Shown: positions 11,839 to 24,529, counted from the stretch's first letter. The stretch is 64,000 bases of DNA from Phyllostachys edulis (GCA_036346405.1 CM070554.1:41778204-41842203), one strand, 5' to 3'. The notes: generated by a model not told the origin, from the letters alone. Numbers and translations: made by a program.

Positions 11839-13414
11839 AAAGAATCTCGTCCCCAAGATTCAGACGGAAGAGGATAGAGGTAGAAAGACTTAGTCGCTTT
11901 GTTAAAATCCAATCTTCTTTCCAAAGACCGAACGACTTGATCTTGAGCCAATACCAATACTATCTCAACACTTTCGGTTTGTCAACTTCTGATCATTGTT
12001 CATCCGATTAAAATCCACCGATCATATTTAGTCTATAGCAAACGCACTCTACTCTATCGTTTCACAATTTATACATTAAGCTCCAAAATCGCTTGCTTTG
12101 ATGTATTCTTCCAAACCATCATGAATTCCGAGGTTTAGTTTGATTTCTAAAAGGACACTGACTTACTTCTAAATTTTAACACTGCATAAGCGAGCACAAA
12201 CATCTATTAATCCATTCTCACAGTACAAATTGTGGTTTAACTTTGATCTCGATCAAATTTTCGGGAACACTAATAATCCTAAGTGAAACCACCATATTGC
12301 TCACACATTCCATCACACTTGCTTTATAAATTTATATCATAGGGTATCCCCAATATAACTTTCAAATCATGAGCACTAAAGAACCGCATTTCAATGCCTA
12401 TAATCCACCCATAAATTATTTGTTGGTTTCCAGCAATTTTCCTTACAACAATTTAAATTCCAAAAAGAAGGTATGTCTATGCAAGATCAAATCGCATCTT
12501 CAATCAACGTATCAATATTTATGCTTCTCAATCCTTTTGTTAGCGTGGTCAATCCACCTGCACTAACCAATCCACCAAATACTTCCACTCAACCTTTTAA
12601 GGTCTAATCCATTCATCCTTACCGTAGGATCTTAATTAATCACCAAAATCAACACAATTACCCAAGGTTAAAGATATACCTCCTTTATCCACAGTCAATT
12701 CCAACCTAAGTAAATTAATTCATCAAAAATATCATTCATCTAAGGTGAATTTGTAATCCAACTATAATCCAAATAATTCGAGTTACTCGCTTCGTCTAAA
12801 TCAAGTTATCTGCAAGAATTATCTTAGTTTGATTCAACAATATTAAATCGATGTCTCCCAAAATCTACTTATCCTCAAGTATCATCTAAATACAACCACC
12901 ATGTTTAGTCATCCCTCATTAATCTAATTATATCATCCTTGGGACAGCATAAAGATAAAACTCCTATTCAATCCTCATAGTCATCCACTATACGACTATT
13001 CAGTCACATAAACATTGCTCATCTCTAGATGTTTTACGATTCGGTCATATACTCAATTACAACTTCACAAATCTCAAATGATCATCATAAGCATCCATCA
13101 AAATTTGTAATATCATCACAGTTTCAAATTCTAACTTTATCACACTAAACCAAAATATGACTAACAATCTTATTGCCATATTGACTAAGATATATCTTTA
13201 ATCTAAATCTCCAAGTGAACCCATAAATTAATTATTCCAGCCTACTACACGTGTTCCATGAGTTCTACCTGCATATTTCTTCTATATAAATCCAACATCA
13301 CTTGTAGGCAAGCTTACCCCACTATAATAGTTCCATTTATACTCATATCGTAACCTCGATGGTAACGTCTATCATAATCCACAATTGATCTCACAAAGAT
13401 TAATATCTCACGAT

Positions 13415-13463
<49 letters not shown>

Positions 13464-13960
13464 CTCTTCTAAGATCATATTCAGGGATCATGAGTAATAA
13501 TTCAATTTCTCGATTATCAACTATCACTTTGACAATGGAAAACCACCGACATCAACCAAACATAAAAGATCTAAATAAAGATAAAATAGCAGTTATTCAA
13601 TCATATCCTTCTCTTTACCGATTTCGCTATCAATCTCTTAATCAACATGCGACTTCCATTAAAGAGATGAGAGGGAAAAGCACAAGGTAGGGAAAACAAC
13701 AGGGGTAAGGTCCTTAATTCAATTTAGAGATTTGAAGCTCCAAAACACAAGAACCAACTCGAAACAAACGAAAAAGAAAGTAGTAGGGACAAGACAAGAT
13801 ACAAATGAAACACAGTTAGTTTTCCGACATAGTTGCGATACAACTCGCCCGTAGGCGATGTACAACTACTTGGAACAAAAGAAAGCAACTGATCGTCACA
13901 AAATCTAGCGTCTACAAGCTAAGTAATAATATCATTAGGGCGTATATAATCTAAGAATAA
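11839..13960. other. AT-rich internal domain of the LARD-like element, no gene seen
   Basis: About 2.1 kb of AT-rich sequence with only short open frames on either strand and no recognisable retroelement domain. A (TA)n run lies at about 13420-13458. This is consistent with the non-coding core of a LARD. Confidence 0.7.
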
Positions 13961-13963
13961 ACC

Positions 13964-14702
13964 CTAATTTAACCCTAATATCGCAGCAAGGCACCGTCTT
14001 CTCGTCCTTTCGCCGATGCTCTGGACACGAGAGAAACCTATGAATATACGAGCTTGACGTCTTGGTTCAAGATTGAGTACTTGCCTTCCCACTTCGGGAA
14101 GATGGTACTCTGGCGGTGCAGACGCATAAGGAGAGACCTCGTTCTCCCCATAAAGCACATGCCGGTCCACGAGTCCCATGTTGCATATGGGTTGCAGACG
14201 CTCTTGAGCCATGGCGAGACGACACCGCGTCTCCCATAACTCATGCATAGAGCAATGATAGATTTGATCCATGATGTGAATCAATCTTGCCAGCTGTCGT
14301 ACTTGAGTGTCTTCCCGGATGGATCACGCAGCAAGTGTTCATCGCCGCGCCACGTGCTTGCATAGGAAAGTGGTAGTATGGAGGCTGAGCTAACTCCGTC
14401 AAGTCATGACGAAGATGGCTCAGTGCCACACGAGCCACTTCCTGCAACGCCGTGGCCTCAGAGGTGCCACGCGCCTGGAATCCGTATGGGATACTCCCTG
14501 TCACGCGTCTGGCAATGATATTGACCACTACCAAGTACTCCATCCTTGGTCCTCTGTCACGTCGATAGATGGAGTAGGTTGGCTGATATGTGAAGTTCGC
14601 TCTCCACATCATGTCTCTAACTAGTGCCGGGTACCTGTCCACATCTTCTGCTTGGGTCTCCTTGACAAGGTACTGACGACTCATCCAAGGACAGAATGGC
14701 AA
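13964..14702 (-). pseudogene. Conserved-looking ORF remnant in the LARD core, function unknown
   Basis: Two overlapping minus-strand frames (14702-14241, 153 residues, and 14284-13964, 106 residues) read as one protein broken by a frameshift near 14260. The first frame contains YLVVVNIIARRVTGSIPYG and ALQEVARVALSHLRHDL. The second contains MDQIYHCSMHELWETRCRL. The codon pattern looks coding. The frame starts about 180 bases after the primer site, where gag would begin in an autonomous element. It resembles unclassified grass retrotransposon proteins that I recall only in general terms. No gag, zinc knuckle or enzyme motif is visible, so I assign no function. Confidence 0.45.
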
Positions 14703-14882
14703 GATGAGTTAATTTTGTAAATCAAAACAAGAATAAGGTGAGAAATAATACTAAGATGGATGAGGAATAAAAGATATCCTAACTTAGTTTTTCTCAAATT
14801 AGTTTGATACTTTGAAAATAATTTTAGACCAATGGACTGGCTAAACTTAACACCCATGCTATCTCTAACCTACAGTCAGTAT

Positions 14883-14896
14883 GGCTCTGATACCAA
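14883..14896 (-). other. Primer binding site, initiator-Met type
   Basis: The minus strand reads TTGGTATCAGAGCC four bases inside the 5' LTR. The core TGGTATCAGAGC is the standard complement of the plant initiator-Met tRNA 3' end used to start minus-strand DNA synthesis. Confidence 0.9.
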
Positions 14897-14900
14897 CGCT

Positions 14901-17900
14901 TGTGAGGACCCCCCGGGTTATCTCCGTAAGACCGAGACTAAGCATGTTCTTATGGACATAACTCTGGGCCTCAAGTAAATGGATTCCAACTTAACTCCAT
15001 CTAAGCGAGAAGCTTAACTGAAAATTGGAGCCCCGACGATCATGCGCGCTGCTCCTATACGAGCACTACATGATTATCGGTTCTCCAACAGTCTAAGCAC
15101 TACACTTAGTGAGTTAAATGAGAAGCCACGAACAGTGAGCATGAGGTCATGTTGGCTCCCAAGATCAGCGACCAACATGCCCCAAACTCACATATAGCAT
15201 TGATCATATCCATACAAAATTCATACATTCATAGGTCAAAAGACATACAACATAATAGTTCAAGTCTACAACTATTACAAGTGGCCAACCGGCCAAATTC
15301 AAATAAGATCATAAAGTAACAGCGGAAGCAAGTAAATAAACCAAAATATCCAGCATGGTATGCCCCATAACTCATCAGCAACCGACTGGGAGTTAAATGA
15401 TAGCACTACTCGTCAATGTCGCCTAAATCGACACTAACAAGCTCAACGGGCTCAAAGTCTTCCTCACCTGAAATTGCAGCAACCGGGTTGAGTACAAAGG
15501 TACTCGCAAGTCTTACACAAATAAAAATTAGTCATGCTAGAGGTTGTTCCAAAGGATGGCTCATATTGGCTTAGTTTTGCAAAAGAGACGCAACAATTTA
15601 CAACCTACACATACTAGTTTTTCAAGTGCCATTTTGGAATAAGATTTGAAGTAGAAGTAAAGCATGTGAATAAGTAGTAAATTGAATAACAAATGAATCA
15701 TACAAATGACAAAGTGGCTGTCCACTTTGATACAACAACATACATGAATATCCCATTCATGAAGATACCAAGTTATAACCACAATTTTAATTCCAAGTCT
15801 AACAATAGCAACCATATAACTCAAGTGTTGTTCATAACCGTGGACACGGCTATTCGAATAGATTTATACCCTACATGGGTGTACTACTTTACCCACACGA
15901 CTTGATTAGCCCATAAGCCTCCAGATGCCTCCAAAAATAGCATACTTCCTATGGTATGCCGGCCGAGTAAACCAAAACTTAGTATTTTTTAGCAAGTTGA
16001 TACCATTGAGTTGAGTCACCCACACGCGACGTAATCCCATTTAAGTGTAGGCTACCTACCTACAGCTAAACGGGCATGCAAGTTGTGCCAAAAATACCGA
16101 CCCAATTAATAAAGCTTAAAGAGGGCTCACCTTCACAATAAAGAATTGCAATCGGTACCCTTATGGAATATATATGCGATGGAACACATATACGCCCTCA
16201 CACCACCAGTCATCAACTCAACAATACCAACCCCGTACTAAACTAAGCAGCGCCCATACATTGCGTGTGGAAGCACGAGTTTTACTTGAATCAAAGATGT
16301 TACCAAAGTTCGGTCCTTAATTGTCCAGACAAGTCAAACACTTACCGAAGCTCGTGCACAAAGTCACCATCACTAACCATCACTTGTCTAGACCAAAAGC
16401 CCATTTAAAATGATAAAATTTGACTCATAAAATAGATACGAAGATCTGAAACAAAAGTATATAATGATAGTTGTGTTTATCCCATAATTGTCGGGTTATT
16501 CCCGACAATTAGCTACCGGTTCTAGACTTGCATGGCTAAGCAAACCCGAACAATATATTTCAACCATTCTAACTTAAGCATGTGGTACTAGAATAATTCA
16601 AGTATAACCTCAATGAATTAGGAGATAACTAAACTACACATCACAAAATAGCGACATTATCAAAATAGCATGCAAGCAATTATCATTGCACTAACTTAAC
16701 AAAACTAGGATCAAATATGATGCAAAATAAAGTTCAAATGATGCTTGCCTTTCAGGGAGTTCACTTTCTCACTCTCGGTTATGTATTCGCTTACTTCCGG
16801 CAACTCGAAATCTAAAGAAAGACGATATCGAATAAACATCGAGAAAAGCCGAAAACTTCGAAATGCTCAAAAATGCATGAATTTTATACAGTAGCTAGAT
16901 GATGATTTTATATGAATTTAGGTGAAAGAATTATTCTATTTGGATTTAGTATGTGAGAGTTATAGCAGTTTGAATATCAGTTTTCAGAAGAAAAAAAATC
17001 CAATTTAATTGTAATCTGTTACTGTTCACCGAATTTAATTATTTGGTCAAAATTTGTAGAGCAGTGGGGAGGCAAAGGATTATATGGATGGATAGATAAT
17101 ATTAATATAAGACCAAAATAACTTAGTTCATCTCATTTGGAGTTTTTATGAATTAGTTATGAATTTTTGAAGTTAAAAGAATATGCAGTGCACAATTAAT
17201 TGTATTTCGAATTTTTCCAAGTCATTTAATACTTTTTGCACACATGCTAACCTAGCATCTATCACCACAAATGAGGCCTAAGTATTCCTTTCATTTTCCA
17301 TTTAATTCCTAAAGTAAAACATCTACCGGCAAATCTAATATTCTCAATATCATTGACTTGACCAATTCTTCGGTGTTGAATCCCATCACATGCATAACAC
17401 TTGCTGATCATATTCTCATATCTTGATCTAAATCCCATACTACCCTTCACTAAGGCATAATCAAGATAGTCAATCCAACAAATAATTCCCGGACTCGTAG
17501 ACTTCCATCTACACAATCCATCTAGTAGTTATATGAAATCCACCAAGTGATAAGCATATTACCATGACTAAATCCATCAATCATTTTCTGATATATTATT
17601 TAAGCTAATACTAACTATCTAGCTCTACTAGTATTTCTTCGGCAATTCATATTCGTATACACCAAAATTTCCACCGATCGAGATTTATTTGACTTACCGA
17701 TACCTAATGAGCTTTACAATTTAATATCACATCCAACATTTAATAGCTCACTAATAATTCAACTTACATCCATCTCACCGGACTAGTTGTGTATGACAAC
17801 TACCAATCCAATCACATATACGCCTTACCGATCGACTATTAATCATTTATCTACTAATCCAATAGAGGGTACAAATTCACCAACTTGGCACAATAGGACT

Positions 17901-20699
17901 TATCTATTAATTGCATGGCAATCCAATTAGTTATCCGAAATCAAATCATTCATTCTACTATCACCCAAATCTAGCATAAATGACTTACATAGCTATTACT
18001 TAAGACATCCCATCAATTTACTCATGATTAAATAAAATCATCCGAATCATCATCCATATCTCATTAAATATCTTCACATAAGCTATTCATCAAGTAATAA
18101 ATCATAAAAATCCTTATGTGTCCTATCTCCTAAGATTACTAATCCAACATGAGGAAAAATCTACAATTAATATATTATCCAAAGATCACCATTAACTGCC
18201 ATGCAACTTCAAAATAATATCATCCGATCAAATAATCAACTCATATATTTAATCTAGCATCTATCGAACAATAACACACGCATTTCACCACAATAATCTA
18301 ATTATTCGCATCCACCAATATAACGATACATAATCACGCCTACCCACAAATAAGACATAACCGGAGGATTACACCGGTCGTAAGCTACCAAACAATTTTT
18401 ATATTTAAACATGCATAAAAAGATGCTATGCTTATGGCTATTATGAAACATGCACAACTAAAATCGTAACGCGGTAACATAATTAACGCTAAGGATTTTA
18501 CCACAATGCTAGACGTGTGAAACGTCACCGGGCGACGTCTCCTCGGCTCCGCATCCACGTCCACCGTAGTCGTCGCCGTTTCCGCGTCCGCTCGGCCTCT
18601 CGTCCGTGTCCGCCGTAGTCGTCGCCGATCTCGTCCTAGTGCGCGTTCGCATCCACCGTAGTCGTCCACATCCCGCTCCGCATCGGCGTCGCCACATCAA
18701 GCCGTCTCACCTCGCTCGGTTTGCCGCGCCACTGCATGCATGCACGGGCTCGGCCTTGCCGCCGCCAGTCCCGCCTTCGGCCGCGCAGCTCACTCACTGC
18801 CTCCGCCGTGCAGGGCTGTTGGACAGCGAGCCATGCCGCCTCGCATGAGGCCGCTGCTGCAGCACGCCGCTTCGCCACGCCGTCCATGCTCCAACCGCCC
18901 TTGGTAGCTACCGTCCTCGCCCCGGCCTCAGCGTCATCGTCTTCACGCTACTATTGCTTCCGGCCTCCTTGTTGCCCCCATGCCTGCCGCACCACCGTGT
19001 CGCTCCTCGGGCTGAGCCTCGCACTGGGCCACGCTGCTGCTGCCGGCTAGCGTATCTTGACGCCACGCCGTGCCGCTACGGCGTTGCTGCCACACGAGCT
19101 GCTAACCACCATCACTTTTGGACCACCTTGCCGAGTCGTCAAGCCGCCACCGCCGCTGCATCTGCTGCTGCAGCATGCTCCTGCGCACGTTCTTCTCCAG
19201 AGCTCTCCCCAAGTGCCCTCCCTTCTCTCCCTCCAGGCTGGCCAAGCTGGAGCTTCAATTGCCGACCGCACCGCTTGCGCCTCGCTGCTGCACCCAGGTG
19301 CTGGCCGCATGCACTAGTGCGCCACCACGCCATGCGCCAGCAGCAGCAAGGAACAACAACTCAACAGTACAGTGTATCCCTTCTTCATATTTTCTTGCTA
19401 AATGCTCAAGAAATCTTGCATGTGAAAACTACTAGGATGGATGGAAAGCTTACACGATGGGGAGGACAGAGGCATGACATGCAAATGGGGATTTTTGGTT
19501 TCTTGCTTGGATCGGGAGGAGAGAAGATGTATGTTTGAGCTCAAGATAGAGAAAGAAAAGAAAGTGCTGCTGTTGGGGAGAAGGAACAGCGTGGCCGCGT
19601 GGGGATGAAAAGAATTGAGGGCGGCTGTTTCAGTGGTTCGGCTGGGCAGTGGGATGAAATGGGCAGTGGGGAGCTGAGGGCAAAAGCAAATGGCAGGGTG
19701 TTGTTGTGTACTGCTCTGTTGGGGACAGGAAAATGGCAGGGGAGAAGCTGTTCAGCTGGTAGAAAGATTTTCGAATGAACAGTGTTCGATTTTGTGGAAA
19801 AAACAAATAGCAGCGGGGAGTTCAATAATTTTTAGACATAGTTGCCTAGCTCCAAAAATCACAAAATTTTTATGGAAGGTTTCTGACATAATGTTGATGC
19901 TTATGTAAAAATTTCAGGAATTTATTCAGAGTGTGATACTCTCTAAAAATCTTTGAAGTCCCTATTTGCTCGGAAGAAGAATAGTAGTACAGTTCTTCCT
20001 TTTTTTCTCCGGCTCGCTCCAACGACCTTGCTTGCATGAACTAACCACCAAATTGGAAAGCTCTCGAGACGACGACCGCAACGGTATAACATGCATTGTC
20101 GGATTCTTGATTTTTGGTGGGGATTGCGAAGAGAGAAGTTGGGGAAAAGAATCGGTATGCAGGCGTTTCATCTGCTACTTCTTTTTGTCTGTTTGTGAAT
20201 TCGCTCAAACTGCCATGCATGCAAAAATAAACTATAGAAATAGGTTGGTCGTGCGATGATGATCGTGGTGGTATGACATGCATGGCTTGTTTTGAGTTTT
20301 AGGATTACATTTGAAGGAAAGAAGCGAAAGGAGTTAACAGGGAAGGAAAAAGGGAGATGACCGGAAAAGATAGAACACACAGGCGTTTAGCCTACGGTCA
20401 GTCGAGTCGGAAAATAAAACGATGATACTAATGCATGCATCATGGTATGATTTTTTTGAAATGCATGTGAAAATAAGAGATCAATACAATTAATTTTAAT
20501 TTTAATAATATATATATATTTTTAACGTAGTCTTTCAAACAATTTGGTTTAATAAAATGCAACCTTTTAATTAATTCAATTTGATTTTGAAAGCAACATT
20601 TTGATTAAACACTGGAAAAAATTTTAAAACATAGTCAAAATTTTAATATATCACCAAATTAAATATTAACAACCCGATTCTGAAAATCGGGTTGTTACA
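14901..20699 (-). repeat. 5' LTR of the LARD-like element (5799 bp)
   Basis: This is the rightmost LTR, next to the primer site, and the more complete copy. The 362 bases at 15265-15626 are missing from the other LTR. No open frame in it has coding character: the frames between 18380 and 19540 mirror those in the other LTR and show low-complexity alanine, serine and proline runs. Confidence 0.92.
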
Positions 20700-20704
20700 C
20701 TGTG
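20700..20704. repeat. Target site duplication CTGTG, right copy
   Basis: This is an exact repeat of 6388-6392, directly after the right LTR. The interrupted pol frame resumes here. Confidence 0.95.
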
Positions 20705-21775
20705 CTTGGGGCTTCGGGCTGGTCAGGCTTGGGAGCTGATTCAGATACTTCTTGAGGTCCTCAAATGCGCTTTGGTAGTCTTCGGTCCAGCGAAATGCTT
20801 CTGCGCCCCGAAGTGTCTTGAAGAAGGGCGTATGCTTTCGGTGATCGTGATAAGAAATTTGAGGGCATGAGGTGCCCATCAGCCTTTGTACCTCTCACGC
20901 GGTGCCTCTATTTCCTGTATGGCCCGAATTTTCTCCGGGTTGGCCTCGATGCCTCTCTCGGAGATAAGGAATCCCAAGAGCTTGCCAACTTTGACTCCGA
21001 AGGCACACTTGTCGGGGTTTAGCTTGATTCTCTCCTTCCGGAGGTTGGCAAATGTCTCCTGGAGGTCTTCTGCGTGAGAGGAGGCGCTCCTGCTTTTCAC
21101 CACGATGTCGTCGACGTAGGCCTCAACGTTGCGCCCCAACTGCTTCGCCAACACTTTGGTAATGAGCCTTGTGAAGGTAGCTCCGGCGTTTCTGAGGCCG
21201 AAGGGCATTCTACGGAAGCAGAATGTCCCGATTGGGGTTATAAAGGCAGTCTTCGCTTCGTCTTCCTTAGCCATGAAGATTTGGTGGTATCCGGAATAGG
21301 CGTCGAGGAAACTCATCAACTCGCAACCGGAGGTAGCGTCCACCAATTGGTCTATGCGCGGTAGTGGGAAGTCATCTTTGGGAGATGCCTTGTTGAGGTC
21401 CATGAAGTCGACACACATACGCCACTTGCCCGTGCTCTTCTGGACTAGGACCGGGTTTGCTAGCCACTCCGAGTGATTGACTTCTCTGATGACCCCTGCT
21501 TTTAATAGCTTCGCTATTTCGGCTTTGGCGGCCTGGAGCCGCTCCGGCGTCATGTGGCGCAATTTTTGTTTTTTGGGGATTGCTTCGCTTCGGAGAGCGA
21601 GGCGATGCTCGATAGTCTCACGGGCCACGCCTGGAATGTCCTCCGGGCTCCATGCGAAGATGTCGGAGTTCGCCCGGAGTACGCCGAGGATGGAGTTGTG
21701 CTCCTGGTTGGGAAGCTCCTCCCCCAAGGCAATTGTCTTCTCCGGGGATACGTCCTCCAAGGGGACTTTTTGCAA
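20700..21775 (-). pseudogene. Reverse transcriptase of the Tat element, 3' part shifted and cut
   Basis: The minus-strand frame 21775-20879 (298 residues) carries the RT domain: a primer-grip region with WRMCVDFMDLNKA, SFLDAYSGYHQI, FCFRRMPFGLRNAGATF, and the catalytic AYVDDIVVKS. The enzyme copies element RNA into DNA in the virus-like particle. A stop TAG at 21776-21778 separates this frame from protease in the same phase, so gag-protease-RT was once one frame. Around 20880 the sequence goes out of frame, and the next segment (20879-20700, FFKTLRGAEAFRW) leads to the insertion site. The segment expected between them is garbled. Not functional. Confidence 0.88.
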
Positions 21776-23827
21776 CTACCCCTCAGGTTTGGCCCTCGAG
21801 GACCACTTGCCGGAGGGTTCCGGTGGCGGGGTACCCGCGCTAGCTTCGACCGTGTGAACATGCCGGGCGAAGGGATCGATGGCTAGCTCGGTTTGCCTAG
21901 CGAGATCTTGGTCGCCTTGAACGGTGATGACGCCCTCCGGGGCGGGGATCTTCATGCATAGGTAGTTATGATGGGCGACCGCACCGAAGGCGTTCAAGGT
22001 TGCTCTTCCCAGGATGGCGTTGTACTGGTACGGCATATGGACCACGTCAAAGGTGATGATTTCCGTGCGTGAGGCGGGGCCGCTGCTGAAGGTGACAGCC
22101 AGGTCGATTTGCCCCAAGGCCGTTACCGGCCTTCCGCCGAAGCCTACGAGGGGTATGCCTGGAGGTGATAGGCGGTCTCTTGGAATCATCATTTTATCGA
22201 AGGCGTCAGCAAACAGGAGGTCGGCGGAGCTTCCGTTGTCCACTAAGACGCGTCTGACTTCAAAGTCCGCAATGACGGCGGAGATGACGAGAGGGTCCTG
22301 GTGCGGGAAGTGGATGCCCAGAGCGTCCTCGGGGCCGAAAGTGATGGGCACTTCGGCGTACCGGGGTGACCCGTGCGTAGGCCATGCCGCGACGTGGTGG
22401 ATTTGCCTGGCGTAGGCGCGGCGTTGCCTCTTGGACTTTAGGCCAAGCGAAGATCCTCCCGTTATCATGCTTATGACCCGCTGATGCAGCTCGCCATGGC
22501 TCCCCTCGATTTGTGGCCTCGGAGGTGGGCCGGGCAATTGGTTGCCGGAGCCCCTGGTGCCTTCGCACTCGATTGGTTGCTGCCAGCGGTTGACATAGTC
22601 ATTCATGGCCGCGATGGTGTGGCAGTCCGCGGTTGTGCGCGAGCACTCGCCATGGAGGTCGCAGTACGACGTGACTCTCTCTGTGCCGTCCCGGGCGTCC
22701 GGCTGGCACCCTCCGTGGCGCCCGCGACCTCCTCGTCCGCCGTGTTTTGGGCCTTCTTGATTTTGGGCCACGTCGACATGGTAGACCCCGCGGCTCTTCG
22801 AGCGGTAGTTACCGCGTGGCTTGGAGTTGGCCGGCGCGGCCTGCTCGGGCTCGACCGAGGGCTTTTCGGGCGTGGTAGTACCTGCCCCCTCTGCCCTCCT
22901 GTTGCTGTCCTCCTCCGCCCGGGCGTACTCCTCTATTTTATCAAAGAGCTCAGCAACGGTGGAGATGGGCTTGCAAGCCAGCCTTTCCGATAGCGGGCCC
23001 TTCTGCAGCCCGCAGGTTGCCGCGTTGATGACCGTAGTCTCGTTGATGCACTTGACTTGGCATTTGACCTCCGCTAATTTCCTAAAGAAACTGCGGAGGG
23101 ATTCGCCCAGGGCCTGTTTTACCGCAAACAAATGTCCCGCATCCTTCGGCTCGACGTAGTTCCCCTGGAAGTTGTTGCGCACCATGTCGCGCAGCTGCTC
23201 CCAGGCGTACATAGACCAGGAGGGTATCGTGAAGAACCACGTGAGGGCGACGCCCTTGAGGGCCAGCGAAATGCTTTTGGCCTTCGTGGAATCGTCTCCT
23301 CCCGCGTCCTCTATGGCTGTTTCGTAGACCCGGAGGAATTCTATGGGGTCGGTGCTGCCTTCGAAAGGCGTGACGTCCGGCATCTTGAAGTCTTTGGGCC
23401 AACGCGCCGCTTCCAGCCCCATGCTCAGCGGGGAATTGGGGTCGCCTCGGAGCAAGGGGTTTGCTCATGAGTTAGTGGGCGGCTCGAAGGGTTCGGTGGG
23501 GCACCGTTCATCATGAGGCCGCCCCGCAGTTGCCATAAGCTAAGCATCTCTGCCGGAGATTGGCGGCTCATTGGAGGGCCTCGTACGCCTACTGGGTTAC
23601 TCCTGCAGTCCCGGGGGTCGGGGCTGGGGTTGGGGGTTGGGAAGGGGCGCTTCGGTGGGTTGGACGTCGATGCCACTATGTGTGGAGTTATTTGCTTCCT
23701 CTTCTGTGGTCCGCACGGCCGCTGCTGCCGCCGCAGACGTCCTACTTCTCTTGGCCCTTGGTGTGTTGGGTGCCGTGGCTGCCGCTTCGGCCGCGGAGAC
23801 TTTGGATGTGACCCTGCGAGGGGCCAT
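21776..23827 (-). pseudogene. gag and protease of the Tat element
   Basis: The likely start at 23827 (MAPRRVTSK) opens a frame with three in-frame stops (23597-23599, near 23533 and near 23470) before a long open stretch from 23455. The stretch holds a retrotransposon gag domain (PFEGSTDPIEFLRVYETAI, ALTWF, LAEVKCQVKCINE), a Cys/His segment YCDLHGECSRTTADC, and an aspartic protease with VLVDNGSSADLLF as active site. Gag packages the RNA and protease matures the polyprotein. A single TAG stop divides protease from RT in the same frame. These stops make it a pseudogene, but the long intact body suggests moderate age. Confidence 0.85.
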
Positions 23828-23863
23828 TTGCTGCCCCAGATCTCGTGACCTTCTCGCCGAACC

Positions 23864-23880
23864 CCACGGACGATGCCAAC
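23864..23880 (-). other. Primer binding site of the Tat element
   Basis: Directly inside the 5' LTR, the minus strand reads TTGGCATCGTCCGTGGGG. Tat elements use a site of this form (TTGGCGCC followed by a GTGGGG-rich stretch). The tRNA partner was not determined. Confidence 0.65.
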
Positions 23881-24523
23881 TGTCGTGGTATAAAAAGGAC
23901 CAGACAGTAAATGAGATGGGAGACCCTTGGCTTCGGAGTGAGGGGCCGAAGGGTCTCGAGTGTGGGAGTTCCAGACTAGAAATGTACCTGTGTCTATTGC
24001 CATAAAATTCCCCCCCCCTTACATGGTGAAGGAGGAAGGCTATTTATAGCCTTTCCTGCCTGGTACATGAAATTACACTTGTACCCCTAGGGAAGTACAT
24101 TGAACGTAGGGGTAACAGGGGAGTTTCCCAGCCTAGACATAGGTCTGGGCGCACGGTAGTCCTCCCTGGACCTGGCCTACCCGGGTCGAGACTCGGTCTA
24201 CCTCATTGCGCCCTTGTTGGTGGTGACGAGGCCCCTTCGAAGCCTCCCCCTCGGAGGGGCATGCCGACCCCCCCCCCTCGGGGGTGTCTTTGCTCCTGCC
24301 TCCCTGGGACCTCAGGGATCCCTTCAGAGGCTTCGGAGACCCCTTGGAGCCTTCGGGACACCTTCCTAGGTTGCCTCCGGGTTCGCCTTCGGAGCCTCCG
24401 GGAGCATCTCCGGGGCCCTTGGGGCCCGTCCGGAGGCCCTTCGTCGTGATCTCTCGGGCCCCCAAACGTCAGAGGTCCTTGTGGTGTGTTTGTCAGGTGG
24501 GGCGATGGGCCGCCCCTACGACA
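23881..24523 (-). repeat. 5' LTR of the Tat element (643 bp)
   Basis: The LTR is bounded by matching ends: plus strand TGTCGTGG at 23881 and CTACGACA ending at 24523, giving TG...CA with a six-base inverted match (TGTCGT/ACGACA). It abuts the primer site. The 3' partner is outside the window, so boundaries rest on termini and the primer site only. Confidence 0.75.
24040..24049 (-). promoter_or_regulatory. TATA box of the Tat LTR
   Basis: CTATAAATAG on the minus strand lies in mid-LTR and points toward gag, as expected for the U3/R junction promoter. Confidence 0.6.
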
Positions 24524-24529
24524 AAGTCC

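Larger units (their letters stand above)
6393..20699 (-). mobile_element. LARD-like LTR retroelement, complete, 14.3 kb
   Basis: Two near-identical long direct repeats (6393-11818 and 14901-20699) flank a 3.08-kb internal domain. Each begins TGTGAGG and ends TTACA on the plus strand. A primer site complementary to initiator-Met tRNA sits beside the right repeat and a purine tract beside the left one, so the element points leftward. The element carries no recognisable gag, protease, RT or integrase. LTRs of about 5 kb with a non-coding core of about 3 kb match the Large Retrotransposon Derivative class (Sukkula in barley is the known example). It would depend on proteins from another element. 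A 5-bp duplication CTGTG flanks it. Confidence 0.9.
1..24523 (-). mobile_element. Tat-lineage Ty3/gypsy retrotransposon, interrupted, 3' LTR outside the window
   Basis: Read on the minus strand, the order is LTR (24523-23881), primer site, gag, protease with DNGSSADLL, reverse transcriptase with YVDD, two RNase H regions, integrase, tandem repeats and then an opposite-strand gene. The gag-protease-RT-RNase H-integrase order is Ty3/gypsy. The second RNase H domain, the primer site beginning TTGGC and the antisense gene between pol and the 3' LTR are hallmarks of the Tat lineage. A LARD-like element at 6393-20699 splits the RT/RNase H boundary. The element is inactive: there are stops in gag, a stop between protease and RT, and frameshifts in RT, RNase H and integrase. 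The 3' LTR was not found, so it should lie left of base 1. Confidence 0.88.

Noticed and set aside
14883..14896. tRNA gene suggested by tRNA-complementary bases
   Set aside because: Only the 12-14 bases of the primer site are present, with no cloverleaf. The same holds for 42622-42633, 46270-46282 and 30753-30764.
22014..23470. Plus-strand open frames opposite gag
   Set aside because: They are shadows of the minus-strand gag-protease frame, with no domain and no start context.
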